A DNA stretch of 64,000 bases from Nocardia huaxiensis. GTDB lineage: Bacteria > Actinomycetota > Actinomycetes > Mycobacteriales > Mycobacteriaceae. The position numbers and the translations under genes are program-made. How positions within the stretch are numbered: position 1 is the stretch's first letter; every line of letters starts with the position of its first letter. Shown here piece by piece: positions 46,067-54,460 of the stretch. The stretch covers positions 7,130,001 to 7,194,000 of the forward strand of contig NZ_CP059399.1 of NCBI RefSeq assembly GCF_013744875.1. The letters run 5' to 3'. The notes under the pieces are model-generated. The model did not search any database. It was not told the DNA's origin and saw nothing but the letters and a program-made list of their open reading frames with translations.

Positions 46067-46411
46067 TCAGAGCGTGTGGCTGGTTTCGGTGAGGATGCGG
46101 GCCAGCTGGTCGTAATCGGTGTCCTGGCCTTCGACGATGTCGGCGGTCTTGCGTTCGCCATTGCCCATCGACCTGAGCACGCCCGGCACAGCAGCGATGT
46201 CGCCGGCGTTGAACACCATGAACGACACCTTGTTCTTGGCCACATGGATCAGCGCGGCATGCTGACCGTTCTTCAGGAAATGCGGCTTGCCGTAAAGCAT
46301 CTGCTCTTCGACCTCGGGAATCGTGTCGGCGACCATGGTGCGCAATCGCTCGCAGACTTCGATCTGCCACGGCTGCGTCCTATTGATGTACTGGGTGACT
46401 TCACTGTTCAC
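46067..46411 (-). CDS. DUF1801 (YdhG-like) protein
   Basis: A 114-residue protein with the iron-chaperone-like DUF1801/YdhG fold. EVTQYINRTQPWQIEVCERL, then EEQMLYGKPHFLKNGQHAAL with the conserved YGxP-type segment, ends RKTADIVEGQDTDYDQLARI. The function is not established for actinobacterial members. The GTG start follows GGAGGT by 5 nt. The upstream region contains one copy of a repeat found again about 2 kb away. Confidence 0.85.
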   Translation of the reverse strand: MNSEVTQYINRTQPWQIEVCERLRTMVADTIPEVEEQMLYGKPHFLKNGQHAALIHVAKNKVSFMVFNAGDIAAVPGVLRSMGNGERKTADIVEGQDTDYDQLARILTETSHTL

Positions 46412-46427
46412 AATGACCTCCTGGTTC

Positions 46428-46519
46428 GGACACGAAAGACGCTATTCCGGGCACACTTTCGGCCGCATCGGTCGACTTACTGGTGCCCGGCGATGCTGAC
46501 CGAGACCGGATGAGTCATC
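46428..46519. repeat. Intergenic repeat, copy 1
   Basis: This segment and 48454-48545 align over about 90 bp at roughly three-quarters identity, sharing ACGAAAGAC, TATTCCGG, TTTCG, TCGGTCGAC and GTCATC in the same order. Both copies are in the same orientation and lie outside genes. They may be degenerate copies of a mobile or gene-end sequence. A genome-wide search would show the copy number. Confidence 0.5.
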
Positions 46520-46553
46520 GCCGTCGCCGGGGAACGGAACTACGCTGGACCTC

Positions 46554-47117
46554 GTGCGTGGCACGATCCCACCCATTCCCGCCCTGGCACTCATGACGAC
46601 GGCACATGCCGCCGCGTTCGCCGCCGTGCCGATCCTGGTGTCGACCGGCGGTGCGCGCCACGGCTGGTCCGAGGGCCGACCGGGTTCGGTGAACCTCGCG
46701 GTCGGCGTGCCGATCCTGGGCGCCGGCGTCGGAATCTACATCTGGACGGTGGCCAACCATATGCGGGCGGCCGCGCCGGGGTGGCGGGTCGCGCTGACGC
46801 CCGACTATCTCACGCAGACCGGCCCCTATCGGCTCTCACGCAACCCCATGTACGTCGGACAGCTCACGCTGTGGGCCGGGTGGGCGGCACTGTTCGGCAG
46901 CCTGCCCGTGACCGCCGGGCTGGCCGGGTGGACTGCCGTCGTGAACGGCCTCGTGCGCTGGGAGGAACGGAGCCTGCACCAGAGATGGGGTGCACCCTAC
47001 GACGGCTACCGGCAGCAGGTTCCGCGCTGGGGCAGACTCCACCGGCTCGGATCACGCTGGTCTTCACACCCGGCGAACAGCCTGGCAAACGAATCACCAA
47101 TTGCGGTGTCGCGGTGA
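46554..47117 (+). CDS. Isoprenylcysteine carboxyl methyltransferase-like membrane protein
   Basis: A 187-residue protein with about four membrane helices and the ICMT/phospholipid-methyltransferase signature TGPYRLSRNPMYVGQLTLW, followed by the C-terminal RWEERSLHQRWGAPYDGYRQ. Such proteins methylate lipids or other small hydrophobic substrates using S-adenosylmethionine. The start is a GTG (VRGTIPPIPALALM) without a strong site. It is followed 10 nt later by the Cof-type HAD gene in the same orientation. Confidence 0.85.
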   Translation: MRGTIPPIPALALMTTAHAAAFAAVPILVSTGGARHGWSEGRPGSVNLAVGVPILGAGVGIYIWTVANHMRAAAPGWRVALTPDYLTQTGPYRLSRNPMYVGQLTLWAGWAALFGSLPVTAGLAGWTAVVNGLVRWEERSLHQRWGAPYDGYRQQVPRWGRLHRLGSRWSSHPANSLANESPIAVSR

Positions 47118-47127
47118 GAATGTGGGC

Positions 47128-47916
47128 ATGGATACGGTGAGGCCACGGCTGATCGCGCTCGATGTGGACGGGACCATTCTCAGCGGCGGGCGGATCAGTG
47201 CGCGGGTTCGCGCTGCGATACGGACGGCGGCCGCACAGGCACATGTGGTGATCACTACAGGGCGGACGGTGCTGGCTACCCGGGCGGTGCTCGGGGAGCT
47301 CGGCCTGCACCACGGTCAAGCGTTGTGCTCGAACGGAGCTGTGTGCCTGAATGTTTCGAACAGTGGGGTGGTGGATCTACACACCTTTGATCCGAAACCG
47401 GTTGTGCGACTTCTACGTGCCGTATTTCCGGATATGGTGCTCTCGGTCGAGAGGGCAGGTGTCGGCACCTGGTCCACCGCACCGGCGTCGGAGAGCGCGC
47501 AGTTGGGAGAGTTCCGGGTTGTCGACATCGACGAGCTCGGTAACGAAATGACACCGCGGCTCAACGGGTTCTGGCCCAGCGGCACCCTCGACGCGATGAT
47601 CGAATTGCTGGGCGCACACGCACTTCCTGGAGCCGATTGGGTGCACGGCGAGCAAGACCCCTGGATCGTCGCCTCACCTCAGGGTGTCTCCAAAGGATGG
47701 GCATTGGAGCGACTGCGACAGCGACTCGATATCCCGATCGAAGCCACCCTGGCGATCGGTGACGGCTTCAATGATCTCGGAATGTTGTCCTGGGCAGGAC
47801 ATTCGGTCGCCATGGGCAACGCTGTCGCCCCTGTCCGCGCCCTCGCGGATGAGATCACCGCCGATGTCACCGACGATGGTGCCGCTCTCGTCCTGGAGCG
47901 CTGGTTCGGCCATTGA
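47128..47916 (+). CDS. Cof-type HAD-IIB phosphatase
   Basis: A 262-residue HAD hydrolase. Motif I is LIALDVDGTILSGG, motif II VVITTGRTVLATR, motif III the lysine in PQGVSKGWALERL, and motif IV ATLAIGDGFNDLGMLSWAGHSVAMGNA. It has a C2-type cap as in sugar-phosphate phosphatases. Its ATG is 10 nt after the methyltransferase stop, with GTGAGAATG upstream, so the pair is probably an operon. The substrate is unknown. Confidence 0.9.
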   Translation: MDTVRPRLIALDVDGTILSGGRISARVRAAIRTAAAQAHVVITTGRTVLATRAVLGELGLHHGQALCSNGAVCLNVSNSGVVDLHTFDPKPVVRLLRAVFPDMVLSVERAGVGTWSTAPASESAQLGEFRVVDIDELGNEMTPRLNGFWPSGTLDAMIELLGAHALPGADWVHGEQDPWIVASPQGVSKGWALERLRQRLDIPIEATLAIGDGFNDLGMLSWAGHSVAMGNAVAPVRALADEITADVTDDGAALVLERWFGH

Positions 47917-48105
47917 TCGTCTGCGAGCCGGAGTGGACCATCTAGAGCTGCGCTGCATGTAGTCGACCAGCTACTGGCTTTGGCCACGCCCAGCAAGGTC
48001 GAGGTCGACATCCGAGTCACCTCAGCCTTAGTAGCCCTACAAGGCCACTTGCTTGGTGATGCTGGAGCAACCTGCCGGCTGGCGTCCCCGCTTGCTCGGC
48101 GAGCG

Positions 48106-48243
48106 CTATTTGGTCGTCTTCGGATCTTTGGCGGTTAATTCATCGGTCGGTGTGTCGCCGGCCTCCTCGACGGTGTCACCCGGGTCCACGATGGCCAGCG
48201 CAATCTCCAAATCCTCATTGGAACCAACGATGTACTCCGCCAT
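48106..48243 (-). CDS. Small acidic hypothetical protein (45 residues)
   Basis: It starts MAEYIVGSNEDLEIALAIVD and ends TDELTAKDPKTTK. A good GGAGGTG site lies 6 nt before the ATG. The product is acidic and hydrophilic with no recognisable domain. It may be a genuine small protein or the 5' remnant of a longer decayed gene, since the surrounding DNA looks degraded. Confidence 0.42.
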   Translation of the reverse strand: MAEYIVGSNEDLEIALAIVDPGDTVEEAGDTPTDELTAKDPKTTK

Positions 48244-48453
48244 GACGGCACCTCCACGAATCGCCGAACCAGTGCACCCAGTATGGATCCAACGCCACCC
48301 GACCGCGCGAGAACACCGTCACTCGAGGCCGCGAGCCACAGCGATGCGACTTCTCTGGCGCTCCTGCCGCCCCGCATCGCGCAACGCGGCCAACCCGCCC
48401 ACCTCAGTCTTCGCCGATACGGCATCGAGCTCGCTGCGGCAGATCGGTGTCGG

Positions 48454-48545
48454 CCGACCCGAAAGACCGTTATTCCGGTGGCAGTTTCGACCGCGTCGGT
48501 CGACCGACTGGCGTCCAGGGCGGCACGAGGAGTCGGATCGGTCAT
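48454..48545. repeat. Intergenic repeat, copy 2
   Basis: The partner of the 46428-46519 repeat, in the same orientation, ending just before the 3' end of the sulfonate ABC ATPase gene. Roughly three-quarters identity by eye. Confidence 0.5.
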
Positions 48546-48551
48546 CTGCGG

Positions 48552-49373
48552 TCAGGCGGCTGCGGACTTCACCGCGTGCCCCACCTCCCGGCGCAGGGCC
48601 GCGAATTCCGGGGAGGCGCGCAGCTCGTCCGGGTCGACTCCGGTGCGGGGTAGGTCGACCGGGAGGTCGAGGGCTGTCTGCCCCGGGCGTTTGGTGAGGA
48701 CCACGATTCGGGAGCCGAGGAAGACGGCCTCGTCGGCGCTGTGCGTGACGAAGACGGCCGTCCGGCCCTGCTCGGTGCCGACGCGGCGCAGATCGTCCTG
48801 GAGGCGCTCCCGGGTGAGGGCATCGAGTGCGGCGAACGGCTCGTCGAGGAGCAGCAGGGAGTGCTCGGCGGCCAGGGCGCGGGCGATCGCCACGCGCTGC
48901 TGCTGGCCGCCGGACAGCTCCCAGATGCGGCGGTGGGCGGTGTCCTCGAGGCCGACGCGGCGCAGCAGCGCGTCACGCTGCGCGGCCCGCTGATCACGTC
49001 GCACACCGGCATACCTCAGGGCCAGATCGATATTGCCGCCCACCGTCTTCCAGGGGAACAATCGCGGCTGTTGGAAGACCATGCCCGCCGTGCGACCGGG
49101 AGCTGGCTTCGTGCCGGAGACTTCGATACGGCCCTGGGTGGGGGTCTCGAAGCCGGCGATCAGGCGCAGCAGGGTGCTCTTGCCGCAGCCGGAAGCGCCT
49201 ACCAGGACCAGGAATTCGCCCGGTGGGACGCCGAGGTCGATCGGGCCGAGCGCGGTGACGGTGGCGCCACCACCGCCGTAGCGATGCGAGACCTGCCGAA
49301 TCCTGATGCTGCCCTGGGCCGTAGCCGCGCTCGGTGTCGAAACAACATCGGCGAGTGCGCTAGTCGAGGACAC
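48552..49373 (-). CDS. ssuB: Aliphatic sulfonate ABC transporter, ATP-binding subunit (SsuB/TauB-like)
   Basis: A 273-residue ABC ATPase with Walker A GASGCGKSTLLRLIAG, Q-loop VFQQPRLFPWKTV, signature LSGGQQQRVAIARAL, Walker B LLLLDEPFAALD and switch histidine THSADEAV. The Q-loop and signature are of the nitrate/sulfonate/taurine class. It is the last gene of the operon. Its GTG start lies inside the end of the substrate-binding gene (14-nt overlap). Confidence 0.92.
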   Translation of the reverse strand: MSSTSALADVVSTPSAATAQGSIRIRQVSHRYGGGGATVTALGPIDLGVPPGEFLVLVGASGCGKSTLLRLIAGFETPTQGRIEVSGTKPAPGRTAGMVFQQPRLFPWKTVGGNIDLALRYAGVRRDQRAAQRDALLRRVGLEDTAHRRIWELSGGQQQRVAIARALAAEHSLLLLDEPFAALDALTRERLQDDLRRVGTEQGRTAVFVTHSADEAVFLGSRIVVLTKRPGQTALDLPVDLPRTGVDPDELRASPEFAALRREVGHAVKSAAA

Positions 49374-50412
49374 CGGGCAATCCCTTCACATAAATGCCGT
49401 CCTTGATCGTCTGCAACGACGGTGCGGCGGGAATCTGCTTCTGGGCGGCCAGGAATTCGGCGGCGCTCTGCAGGCTGGTCGCGATCTGGCCGACATTGCC
49501 TTCGGTGCCGAGCCATTCGGCGGAGGTGAGCTGCTGTGCGGTCAGGAAGACGCCCTGGCCCAACTGCTGGGCCGCATCCGCCGGGGTGACACCGATCTCG
49601 GCCGAAATCGCCTGCGCCGCTTCGTAGGGCTGGTTCTTGATGGTGTCGATGGCGCGGGCCTGCACCTTGCGCCAGATGTCGACGATGTCGGGATGGGTCT
49701 GGGCGAATTGCTTCGACACGACACCGAGATCGAGGGTCGGTTTGCCTGCCGTGGCGAGTTCGCGGCTGGTGATCAGCGTCTTGCCGCTCTTACGCAGCTG
49801 ATCCAGCGTCGGCAGCCAGGTGTACACGGCGTCGATATCGCCGCGCTCCCACGCCGCCAGCGAGGCCGCTGGTTGGAGGTCGACCAGCCTGACATCATTG
49901 GCACTCAGTCCATTTCGATCCAGGGCGGCCAGCAGGCTGTAGTGCGCGGTGGAGGCGAAGGCCGTGCCGATGCGCTTGCCGCGCAGATCGCCGATCGACT
50001 CGATGCCGGCGCCATTGCGCGCCACCAGCGCCTCATTGTCGCCCGCCACATCCAGCACGTAGGCGACCTGATACGGGATGCTCAGTGGCGCGGACAATCC
50101 GCGCGCCACCGGGCTCGACCCGAGCGCACCGAAGTCGACCTGCTTCGCGACGAAGGCGGTATTCACGTCCGCGCCGGAGTCGAACTTCGTCCACTTGATG
50201 TTGTAGCCGGGCAGCTCGCTCTCCAGCCATCTCTTGTTCTTGACGATCAGGTCGCCGCTCGGAAACGTCTGGTAGGCAATGCGAATCGTCGGCTTGCTGG
50301 CATCGGCCCCGGAGCGGTCCACCGCGCAGCCCGCGACCGTGAACGCGACCGCACCGGCCACCACCGCCGCCACCGCACGGCCGATCCGTGCACGAAACCT
50401 CTTGGAACTCAT
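49360..50412 (-). CDS. ssuA: Sulfonate ABC transporter substrate-binding lipoprotein (SsuA/TauA-like)
   Basis: A 350-residue binding protein with an N-terminal lipobox (FTVAGC, Cys about 28) after a hydrophobic signal. The mature domain starts PTIRIAYQTFPSGDLIVKNK and contains KQVDFGALGSSPVARGLSA and DAVYTWLPTLDQL, typical of NMT1/THI5-like sulfonate and taurine binders. The ATG overlaps the permease stop (ATGA). A longer in-frame start exists but lacks a better site. Confidence 0.92.
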   Translation of the reverse strand: MSSKRFRARIGRAVAAVVAGAVAFTVAGCAVDRSGADASKPTIRIAYQTFPSGDLIVKNKRWLESELPGYNIKWTKFDSGADVNTAFVAKQVDFGALGSSPVARGLSAPLSIPYQVAYVLDVAGDNEALVARNGAGIESIGDLRGKRIGTAFASTAHYSLLAALDRNGLSANDVRLVDLQPAASLAAWERGDIDAVYTWLPTLDQLRKSGKTLITSRELATAGKPTLDLGVVSKQFAQTHPDIVDIWRKVQARAIDTIKNQPYEAAQAISAEIGVTPADAAQQLGQGVFLTAQQLTSAEWLGTEGNVGQIATSLQSAAEFLAAQKQIPAAPSLQTIKDGIYVKGLPGVLD

Positions 50413-51389
50413 AGCTTCCCTCTCCACGGCACCGCGCGCCGCTCGACCGCACGCAGCAGTCCGTCGATGACCAGACCCGAAATGCCGATGGCGAAAATCC
50501 CGACCAGCACCACCGGTGTGTTGTTGTAATTGCTCGCGTCCTTCACGACGCCGCCGATCCCGGGCAGACCGTTGAACAGCTCCGCCGCCACGACGGAGGA
50601 ATAGGCCATGCCGACCGCAAGCCGCACACCGGTGAAGGTCTCCGGCAGAGCGGCCGGGAACACCACGTCGCGAATCACCTGAAGGCGGGTCGCACCCAAA
50701 GCCCGTGCGGCCTCCACCAATCCGACAGGTGCGGCCGCCACCGCCGTCGTGGTGGCAATGGCGGCAGCGGGCAGCGCCGCCAGTGCCAGCAGGGTTACCT
50801 TGGGCGCTTCATCGATCCCCAGCCAGATCACCAGCAGGAAGAAATACGCCAGCGGCGGCAACGTCCGCAGAAAGGTGAGCCAGGGCTCCAGAATGCTCCG
50901 CAGCCACCCGACGGTCCCCATGGCCACCCCCAGCGCCACCCCGGCCGTGACGCCGACCACGACACCCGCCAGCACCCGGCGCAACGTCATATACAGGTGC
51001 TCCCACAGCAGATAGCCCTGATACCCCACCACCCCCTCATGAGTGGTGGACATGTCGACAGCGGCCCGCCACACCGTAATCGGCCGCGGCACAAAGGTTT
51101 CGTTCCACACTCCCGCCAGCGCCACCCCCTGCCACACCACAAGAAACACAGCAACAGACAACAGCGGCAACAGGATTCGCACCCCCGGCCACCGCCGTCG
51201 CGCCGAAGTCCCCGCCCCACTCCGCTCGCCCTCACTCAGAGACCCACCCACAGCCTCAGGGTTCTCAGCCGACGGCACACCCGCATCCACCCGAGCGTGT
51301 TCTACTGTCGGCGCGCTGTTCGCCACCGTCGCGCTTGCACTTGTCCGCGTTCCGGTTTCGGCCGGTGCGCGATTGGTTGTCGGTGTCAT
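50409..51389 (-). CDS. ssuC: Sulfonate ABC transporter permease (SsuC/TauC-like)
   Basis: A 326-residue permease. A polar, low-complexity N-terminal tail (about 75 residues, longer than in most SsuC) precedes six transmembrane helices. The coupling motif is in EAARALGATRLQVIRDVVFP then AALPETFTGVRLAVG. The ATG starts 4 nt after the monooxygenase stop, and its own stop overlaps the binding-protein ATG. The gene clearly belongs to the sulfonate operon. Confidence 0.92.
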   Translation of the reverse strand: MTPTTNRAPAETGTRTSASATVANSAPTVEHARVDAGVPSAENPEAVGGSLSEGERSGAGTSARRRWPGVRILLPLLSVAVFLVVWQGVALAGVWNETFVPRPITVWRAAVDMSTTHEGVVGYQGYLLWEHLYMTLRRVLAGVVVGVTAGVALGVAMGTVGWLRSILEPWLTFLRTLPPLAYFFLLVIWLGIDEAPKVTLLALAALPAAAIATTTAVAAAPVGLVEAARALGATRLQVIRDVVFPAALPETFTGVRLAVGMAYSSVVAAELFNGLPGIGGVVKDASNYNNTPVVLVGIFAIGISGLVIDGLLRAVERRAVPWRGKL

Positions 51390-51393
51390 GGGT

Positions 51394-52533
51394 CTAGGAG
51401 GACGCGACGTCGAGGCCGCGATGCGGCGCAGGCTCATCGGGGTGCTGCCAGACGCCGCGTTCGGCCAGCACAGGCAGGACGCCTTCGCCGAACCAGTACG
51501 CCTCCTCCAGATGCGGGTAGCCGGAGAGCACGAATTCGTCGATGCCGAGGTCGTGGTATTCGAGGATGCGGTCGGCAACCTCGTCGTGGCTACCGACCAG
51601 GGCGGTGCCCGCGCCGCCGCGTACCAGGCCGATGCCCGCCCACAGGTTCGGATAGATCTCGAGGGAATCGGTGGAACCCTGGTGCAGGGCGAGCATGCGG
51701 CGCTGGCCCTCGGATTCGCTGCGCGCCAAGGATTTCTGGATGTCGGCGACGGCCGCCGGGTCGAACCCGGCGAGGAGGCGCTCGGCTTCGGCCCAGGCTT
51801 GCGCCGAGGTGTCGCGGGTGATCACGTGCAGCCGGATGCCGAAACGCACCGTACGGCCTTCGCGCTGCGCGAGCCTGCGAATCCAAGCGATCTTCTCCGC
51901 GACCTGCGCGGGCGGTTCGCCCCAGGTCAGATAGACGTCGGAGTGTTGTGCCGCAATGGTTCCCGCGATAGGTGACGAGCCGCCGAAGTAGATCTCCGGC
52001 ACCGGCGTGGGCACCTGCGCCAGCTTGGCCCGATGGACGTGGACATGTTCACCCTCCAGGCTGACGGTCTCGCCGGCCCACAGCCTGCGCACCACATCCA
52101 GAAACTCGCCCGTACGAACGTAACGCCCGTCCTTGTCCAGGAAATCGCCGTAAGCCTGCTGCTCACTGGACTCGCCACCGGTGACCACATTGATCAGCAA
52201 CCGCCCACCGGTCTGCCGCTGAAAGGTGCTCGCCATCTGCGCGGCCAGCGTCGGCGACAGGAAACCGGGCCGCAGCGCGACAAGGAACTTCAACCGCTTG
52301 GTCGCCTGCGACACCATGGCGGTCGTCAGCCACGCGTCCTCGCACCAAGCGCCCGTCGGCGTGAGCACCGCCTCGAACCCGAGATTCTCCGCAGCAACAG
52401 CGATCTGACTCAAGTACTCCACGCTCGGCGGCCGATCACCCGCCGAACGGGTCGCGTTCGCTCCGTGACCACCGCCGACGACATTGCGGCTGTCACCGTT
52501 GGTAGGCAGAAACCAGTGGAAAGTTGGGGACAT
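51394..52533 (-). CDS. ssuD: FMNH2-dependent alkanesulfonate monooxygenase
   Basis: A 379-residue luciferase-like monooxygenase that releases sulfite from alkanesulfonates using reduced flavin. Signatures are FHWFLPTNGDSRNVVGGGHG, LKFLVALRPGFLSPTLAAQM, RLLINVVTGGESSEQQAYGD and PEIYFGGSSPIAG. It heads the operon, so desulfonation and uptake are coupled, as expected under sulfur limitation. The flavin reductase (SsuE) is not adjacent. The ATG (MSPTFHWF) has no obvious ribosome-binding site. Confidence 0.93.
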   Translation of the reverse strand: MSPTFHWFLPTNGDSRNVVGGGHGANATRSAGDRPPSVEYLSQIAVAAENLGFEAVLTPTGAWCEDAWLTTAMVSQATKRLKFLVALRPGFLSPTLAAQMASTFQRQTGGRLLINVVTGGESSEQQAYGDFLDKDGRYVRTGEFLDVVRRLWAGETVSLEGEHVHVHRAKLAQVPTPVPEIYFGGSSPIAGTIAAQHSDVYLTWGEPPAQVAEKIAWIRRLAQREGRTVRFGIRLHVITRDTSAQAWAEAERLLAGFDPAAVADIQKSLARSESEGQRRMLALHQGSTDSLEIYPNLWAGIGLVRGGAGTALVGSHDEVADRILEYHDLGIDEFVLSGYPHLEEAYWFGEGVLPVLAERGVWQHPDEPAPHRGLDVASS

Positions 52534-52623
52534 TCGCCCGATCAAACCCGGCAACGACCGCGCCGCACAGGGATTGGATCGCCCGGATTCGAACTGCCGC
52601 CGCTGGTGTCGGCGCGGTCATTC

Positions 52624-52716
52624 CTTGCAGCGCGGGTAGGAGAACGAAGAGCGGCTCGCTCATGACGGCGCGGTTGTCACCGTTCAGCCCGCGCGCCACC
52701 GGGCGCGCAAGCTTCA
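52624..52716 (-). pseudogene. Remnant of a second fpg (mutM) 3' end, internally deleted
   Basis: Two collinear pieces match the intact fpg. Positions 52624-52657 match 58891-58924 at 29 of 34 bases (zinc-finger end; SYPRC replaces SCPRC). Positions 52658-52714 match 59077-59133 at 47 of 57 bases (KLARPVARGLNGDNRAVMSE against [20 protein letters not shown]). The 152 bp between them in fpg is missing, which shifts the frame. It shows a diverged duplicate of the fpg tail about 6.2 kb from the real gene, next to ssuD. Confidence 0.82.
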
Positions 52717-52856
52717 GGGTCGGACAGGTCATCAACTGTGATCGGTGGCCCCACCCGGCCGTCCGCACCGACCGGAGCCCACGACCCGTCGCGGTACTGC
52801 AACCAACCGGCAGGCTGATCGCGCTCGCACAACGCCCGGAGGCATTCAGCACACAT
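52677..52856 (-). CDS. Small Cys-rich protein, probably truncated by the fpg remnant
   Basis: A 59-residue frame starting MCAECLRALCERDQPAGWLQ, then YRDGSWAPVGADGRVGPPIT, with GAGAGG 8 nt before the ATG. The N-terminal CxxC plus a further Cys could bind a metal. The last dozen residues are read out of frame from the fpg remnant, so the natural C-terminus has been lost. It is coupled to the upstream resolvase-like gene (about 15 nt). The family is not recognised. Confidence 0.5.
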   Translation of the reverse strand: MCAECLRALCERDQPAGWLQYRDGSWAPVGADGRVGPPITVDDLSDPEACAPGGARAER

Positions 52857-52871
52857 CGCATCGCCCTCTCG

Positions 52872-53195
52872 CTAGCACGTGCTGCGATGGGTTCGGCCCC
52901 AGACCTGCTCCGGCGACGCGGTGATGACGGCTGCCACCTCCAGCAGCTCCGCGGGAATCGCACCACCGTCGAAATGCTCAGCGCTCGGCACGATCACCGC
53001 CTCCACGCCCAGGCGGTCGATCGCCACGCGCAGGCGGCGCACCCGATCCTCGGTACGCTCACCAAAAACGATCGTCTTCCGCAACTCGTAGCCAGTCCGC
53101 TTGGCAGCCCGGCGAATTCCCATCTCGTCCTGCGATTGCCGCAGCCCCGACACATCACTGCGCAGGAATCCCACGGCAGACGGCAGCAAACCCAT
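52872..53195 (-). CDS. Resolvase-N-domain-like small protein
   Basis: A 107-residue protein. The pattern SAVGFLRSDVSGLRQSQDEM, then AAKRTGYELRKTIVF, and VEAVIVPSAEHFDGGAIPAE resembles the N-terminal catalytic fold of serine recombinases. The catalytic serine block is poorly conserved, however, and there is no DNA-binding domain. It may be a stand-alone regulatory protein found near actinobacterial integrative elements. The start is uncertain (ATG or GTG GTG 9 nt upstream). Confidence 0.6.
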   Translation of the reverse strand: MGLLPSAVGFLRSDVSGLRQSQDEMGIRRAAKRTGYELRKTIVFGERTEDRVRRLRVAIDRLGVEAVIVPSAEHFDGGAIPAELLEVAAVITASPEQVWGRTHRSTC

Positions 53196-53197
53196 CG

Positions 53198-53374
53198 TCA
53201 CCACCCCCGACTTGTCCGGACATACGTGCGTGGCGACTCCGCCGCGAGCCTGGCCTGAATATCGACGACGGTCGGCCTGCGTCGCGCATGCCGTTCGACG
53301 TGACCGATCCGGCCAATCATGTTGGCCGCCAACAGCAGAAGCGAAGCCAGTGTGACTATGAGCATGACTTCCAT
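53198..53374 (-). CDS. Small single-span membrane protein
   Basis: A 58-residue protein starting MEVMLIVTLASLLLLAANMI, then GRIGHVERHARRRP and a polar tail. GGGAGGC lies 8 nt before the ATG. The stop overlaps or touches the start of the resolvase-like gene, so the two are translationally coupled. No homologue is recognised. Confidence 0.6.
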   Translation of the reverse strand: MEVMLIVTLASLLLLAANMIGRIGHVERHARRRPTVVDIQARLAAESPRTYVRTSRGW

Positions 53375-53481
53375 CTCGGGTGCCTCCCGCTCCCTTGGAC
53401 GGTTCGTGGAGTGCGCCCGGCCCGCAGTTCCGCTGTCAGGCGCACAACCAGCACACACCCAGGTCGCAGCGTGCGGCAACA

Positions 53482-53527
53482 TTTCAGTTGAAATATTTCA
53501 GTATTTCCGGCGGGGTTTCAGCTGAAC
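53482..53527. promoter_or_regulatory. Candidate operators for the XRE regulator
   Basis: TTTCAGTTGAAA (one mismatched central pair) and GTTTCAGCTGAAC (perfect 10-bp core TTCAGCTGAA) are centred 33 bp apart in a locally AT-rich patch. They lie 49-94 bp upstream of the XRE gene. The XRE protein is the obvious candidate binder. The spacing, about three helical turns, suits cooperative dimers. Confidence 0.55.
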
Positions 53528-53575
53528 CCTCATCATGGTTTCAACGGAACCCCTGCCCCTGGGAAGGTCGGCGAA

Positions 53576-54460
53576 ATGGCAGCCCCTTCAACACTTCCCC
53601 GCATACTCCTCGGCCTGGAACTGAAGAACCTTCGCGAAGGCACAACTGTCAAGCGAGAGGACGCGGCTGAACTGAGCGGCATCAGCAAACCGACCCTGTG
53701 GCGTATCGAGAGCGGGCTCGATGTTCGGCTCAACCCCGTGCTCATCCAGAAGCTCTGCGAGGTCTACGACGCGACACCTGAACAAACGAATGCGATCCTG
53801 GCGTTGGTTCAGGAAGCCGCAGAGGACAAGGACGGCTGGTGGCACGCGTTCAGCGACGCCATACCCAAGGAGTTCAACCTGTTCGTCAGCCTGGAGAACA
53901 GGGCGAACCACCTCGTTTCCTACCAGACAACGTTCCTGCCGGGGCAGCTGCAAACCCTCGAATACCGACGCGCCCTGAGCTGGATTGAATTCCCGGACAA
54001 GTCATCTCGTGACACCGAACGCATGCTGCAGGTTGCGATGAAACGACAGGAACGCCTGACCAGCTCCGACAACCCGCTTCAGCTCGCCGTCCTCATTGAC
54101 GAGTCGGTCCTCCGACGAGACACCGGCGGACCCGAAGTGATGGCAACGCAGCTGAAGCACCTCTCCGCCATGGGAGAGCTGCCCAACGTGTCGGTTCGTG
54201 TAGTGCCCGCCTCCGCCGGCACCTACCAAGGACTGTTCGCGGGAACATTCGTGCTGTTCGAGTTTCCGGACCATCCGAACAACGAATTGACCAGGCCGCC
54301 AATCGTCTACGTCCAGGGCTACGCAGGCGGTCGGTACGACAAGCAGCCCGACGTCATCACTAAGTATCGTGGGGTCCTCGCCGACACTGAGCGGTTGGCC
54401 CTGGATGAGGGCAATAGCCGCCAACTCATTCTCAGTATCGCAAAGGAGTATTCCACGTGA
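53576..54460 (+). CDS. XRE-family regulator with DUF5753 (Scr1/AbaA-like)
   Basis: A 294-residue protein with an N-terminal helix-turn-helix (VKREDAAELSGISKPTLWRI, about residues 25-44) followed by the DUF5753 domain (SYQTTFLPGQLQTLEYRRAL; TLEY and the VRVVP segment). These are typical of the many Streptomyces/Nocardia XRE proteins always paired with DUF397. They behave as regulator/antitoxin-like systems. Its stop overlaps the DUF397 start by 4 nt (GTGA). Confidence 0.92.
   Translation: MAAPSTLPRILLGLELKNLREGTTVKREDAAELSGISKPTLWRIESGLDVRLNPVLIQKLCEVYDATPEQTNAILALVQEAAEDKDGWWHAFSDAIPKEFNLFVSLENRANHLVSYQTTFLPGQLQTLEYRRALSWIEFPDKSSRDTERMLQVAMKRQERLTSSDNPLQLAVLIDESVLRRDTGGPEVMATQLKHLSAMGELPNVSVRVVPASAGTYQGLFAGTFVLFEFPDHPNNELTRPPIVYVQGYAGGRYDKQPDVITKYRGVLADTERLALDEGNSRQLILSIAKEYST

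Larger units (their letters stand above)
47917..48551. other. Gene-poor interval
   Basis: It holds one possible small gene on the minus strand (described separately) and the second copy of the 90-bp repeat at 48454-48545. The remainder shows no open frame with coding character, and it may be decayed sequence between the HAD gene and the sulfonate operon terminus. Confidence 0.5.

Noticed and set aside
52493..52966. A 157-codon minus-strand frame reading through the fpg remnant as one gene
   Set aside because: Only the stretch KLARPVARGLNGDNRAVMSE resembles glycosylase; the rest is out of frame with both the Cys-rich ORF and the zinc finger, so it is a chance fusion of decayed pieces.
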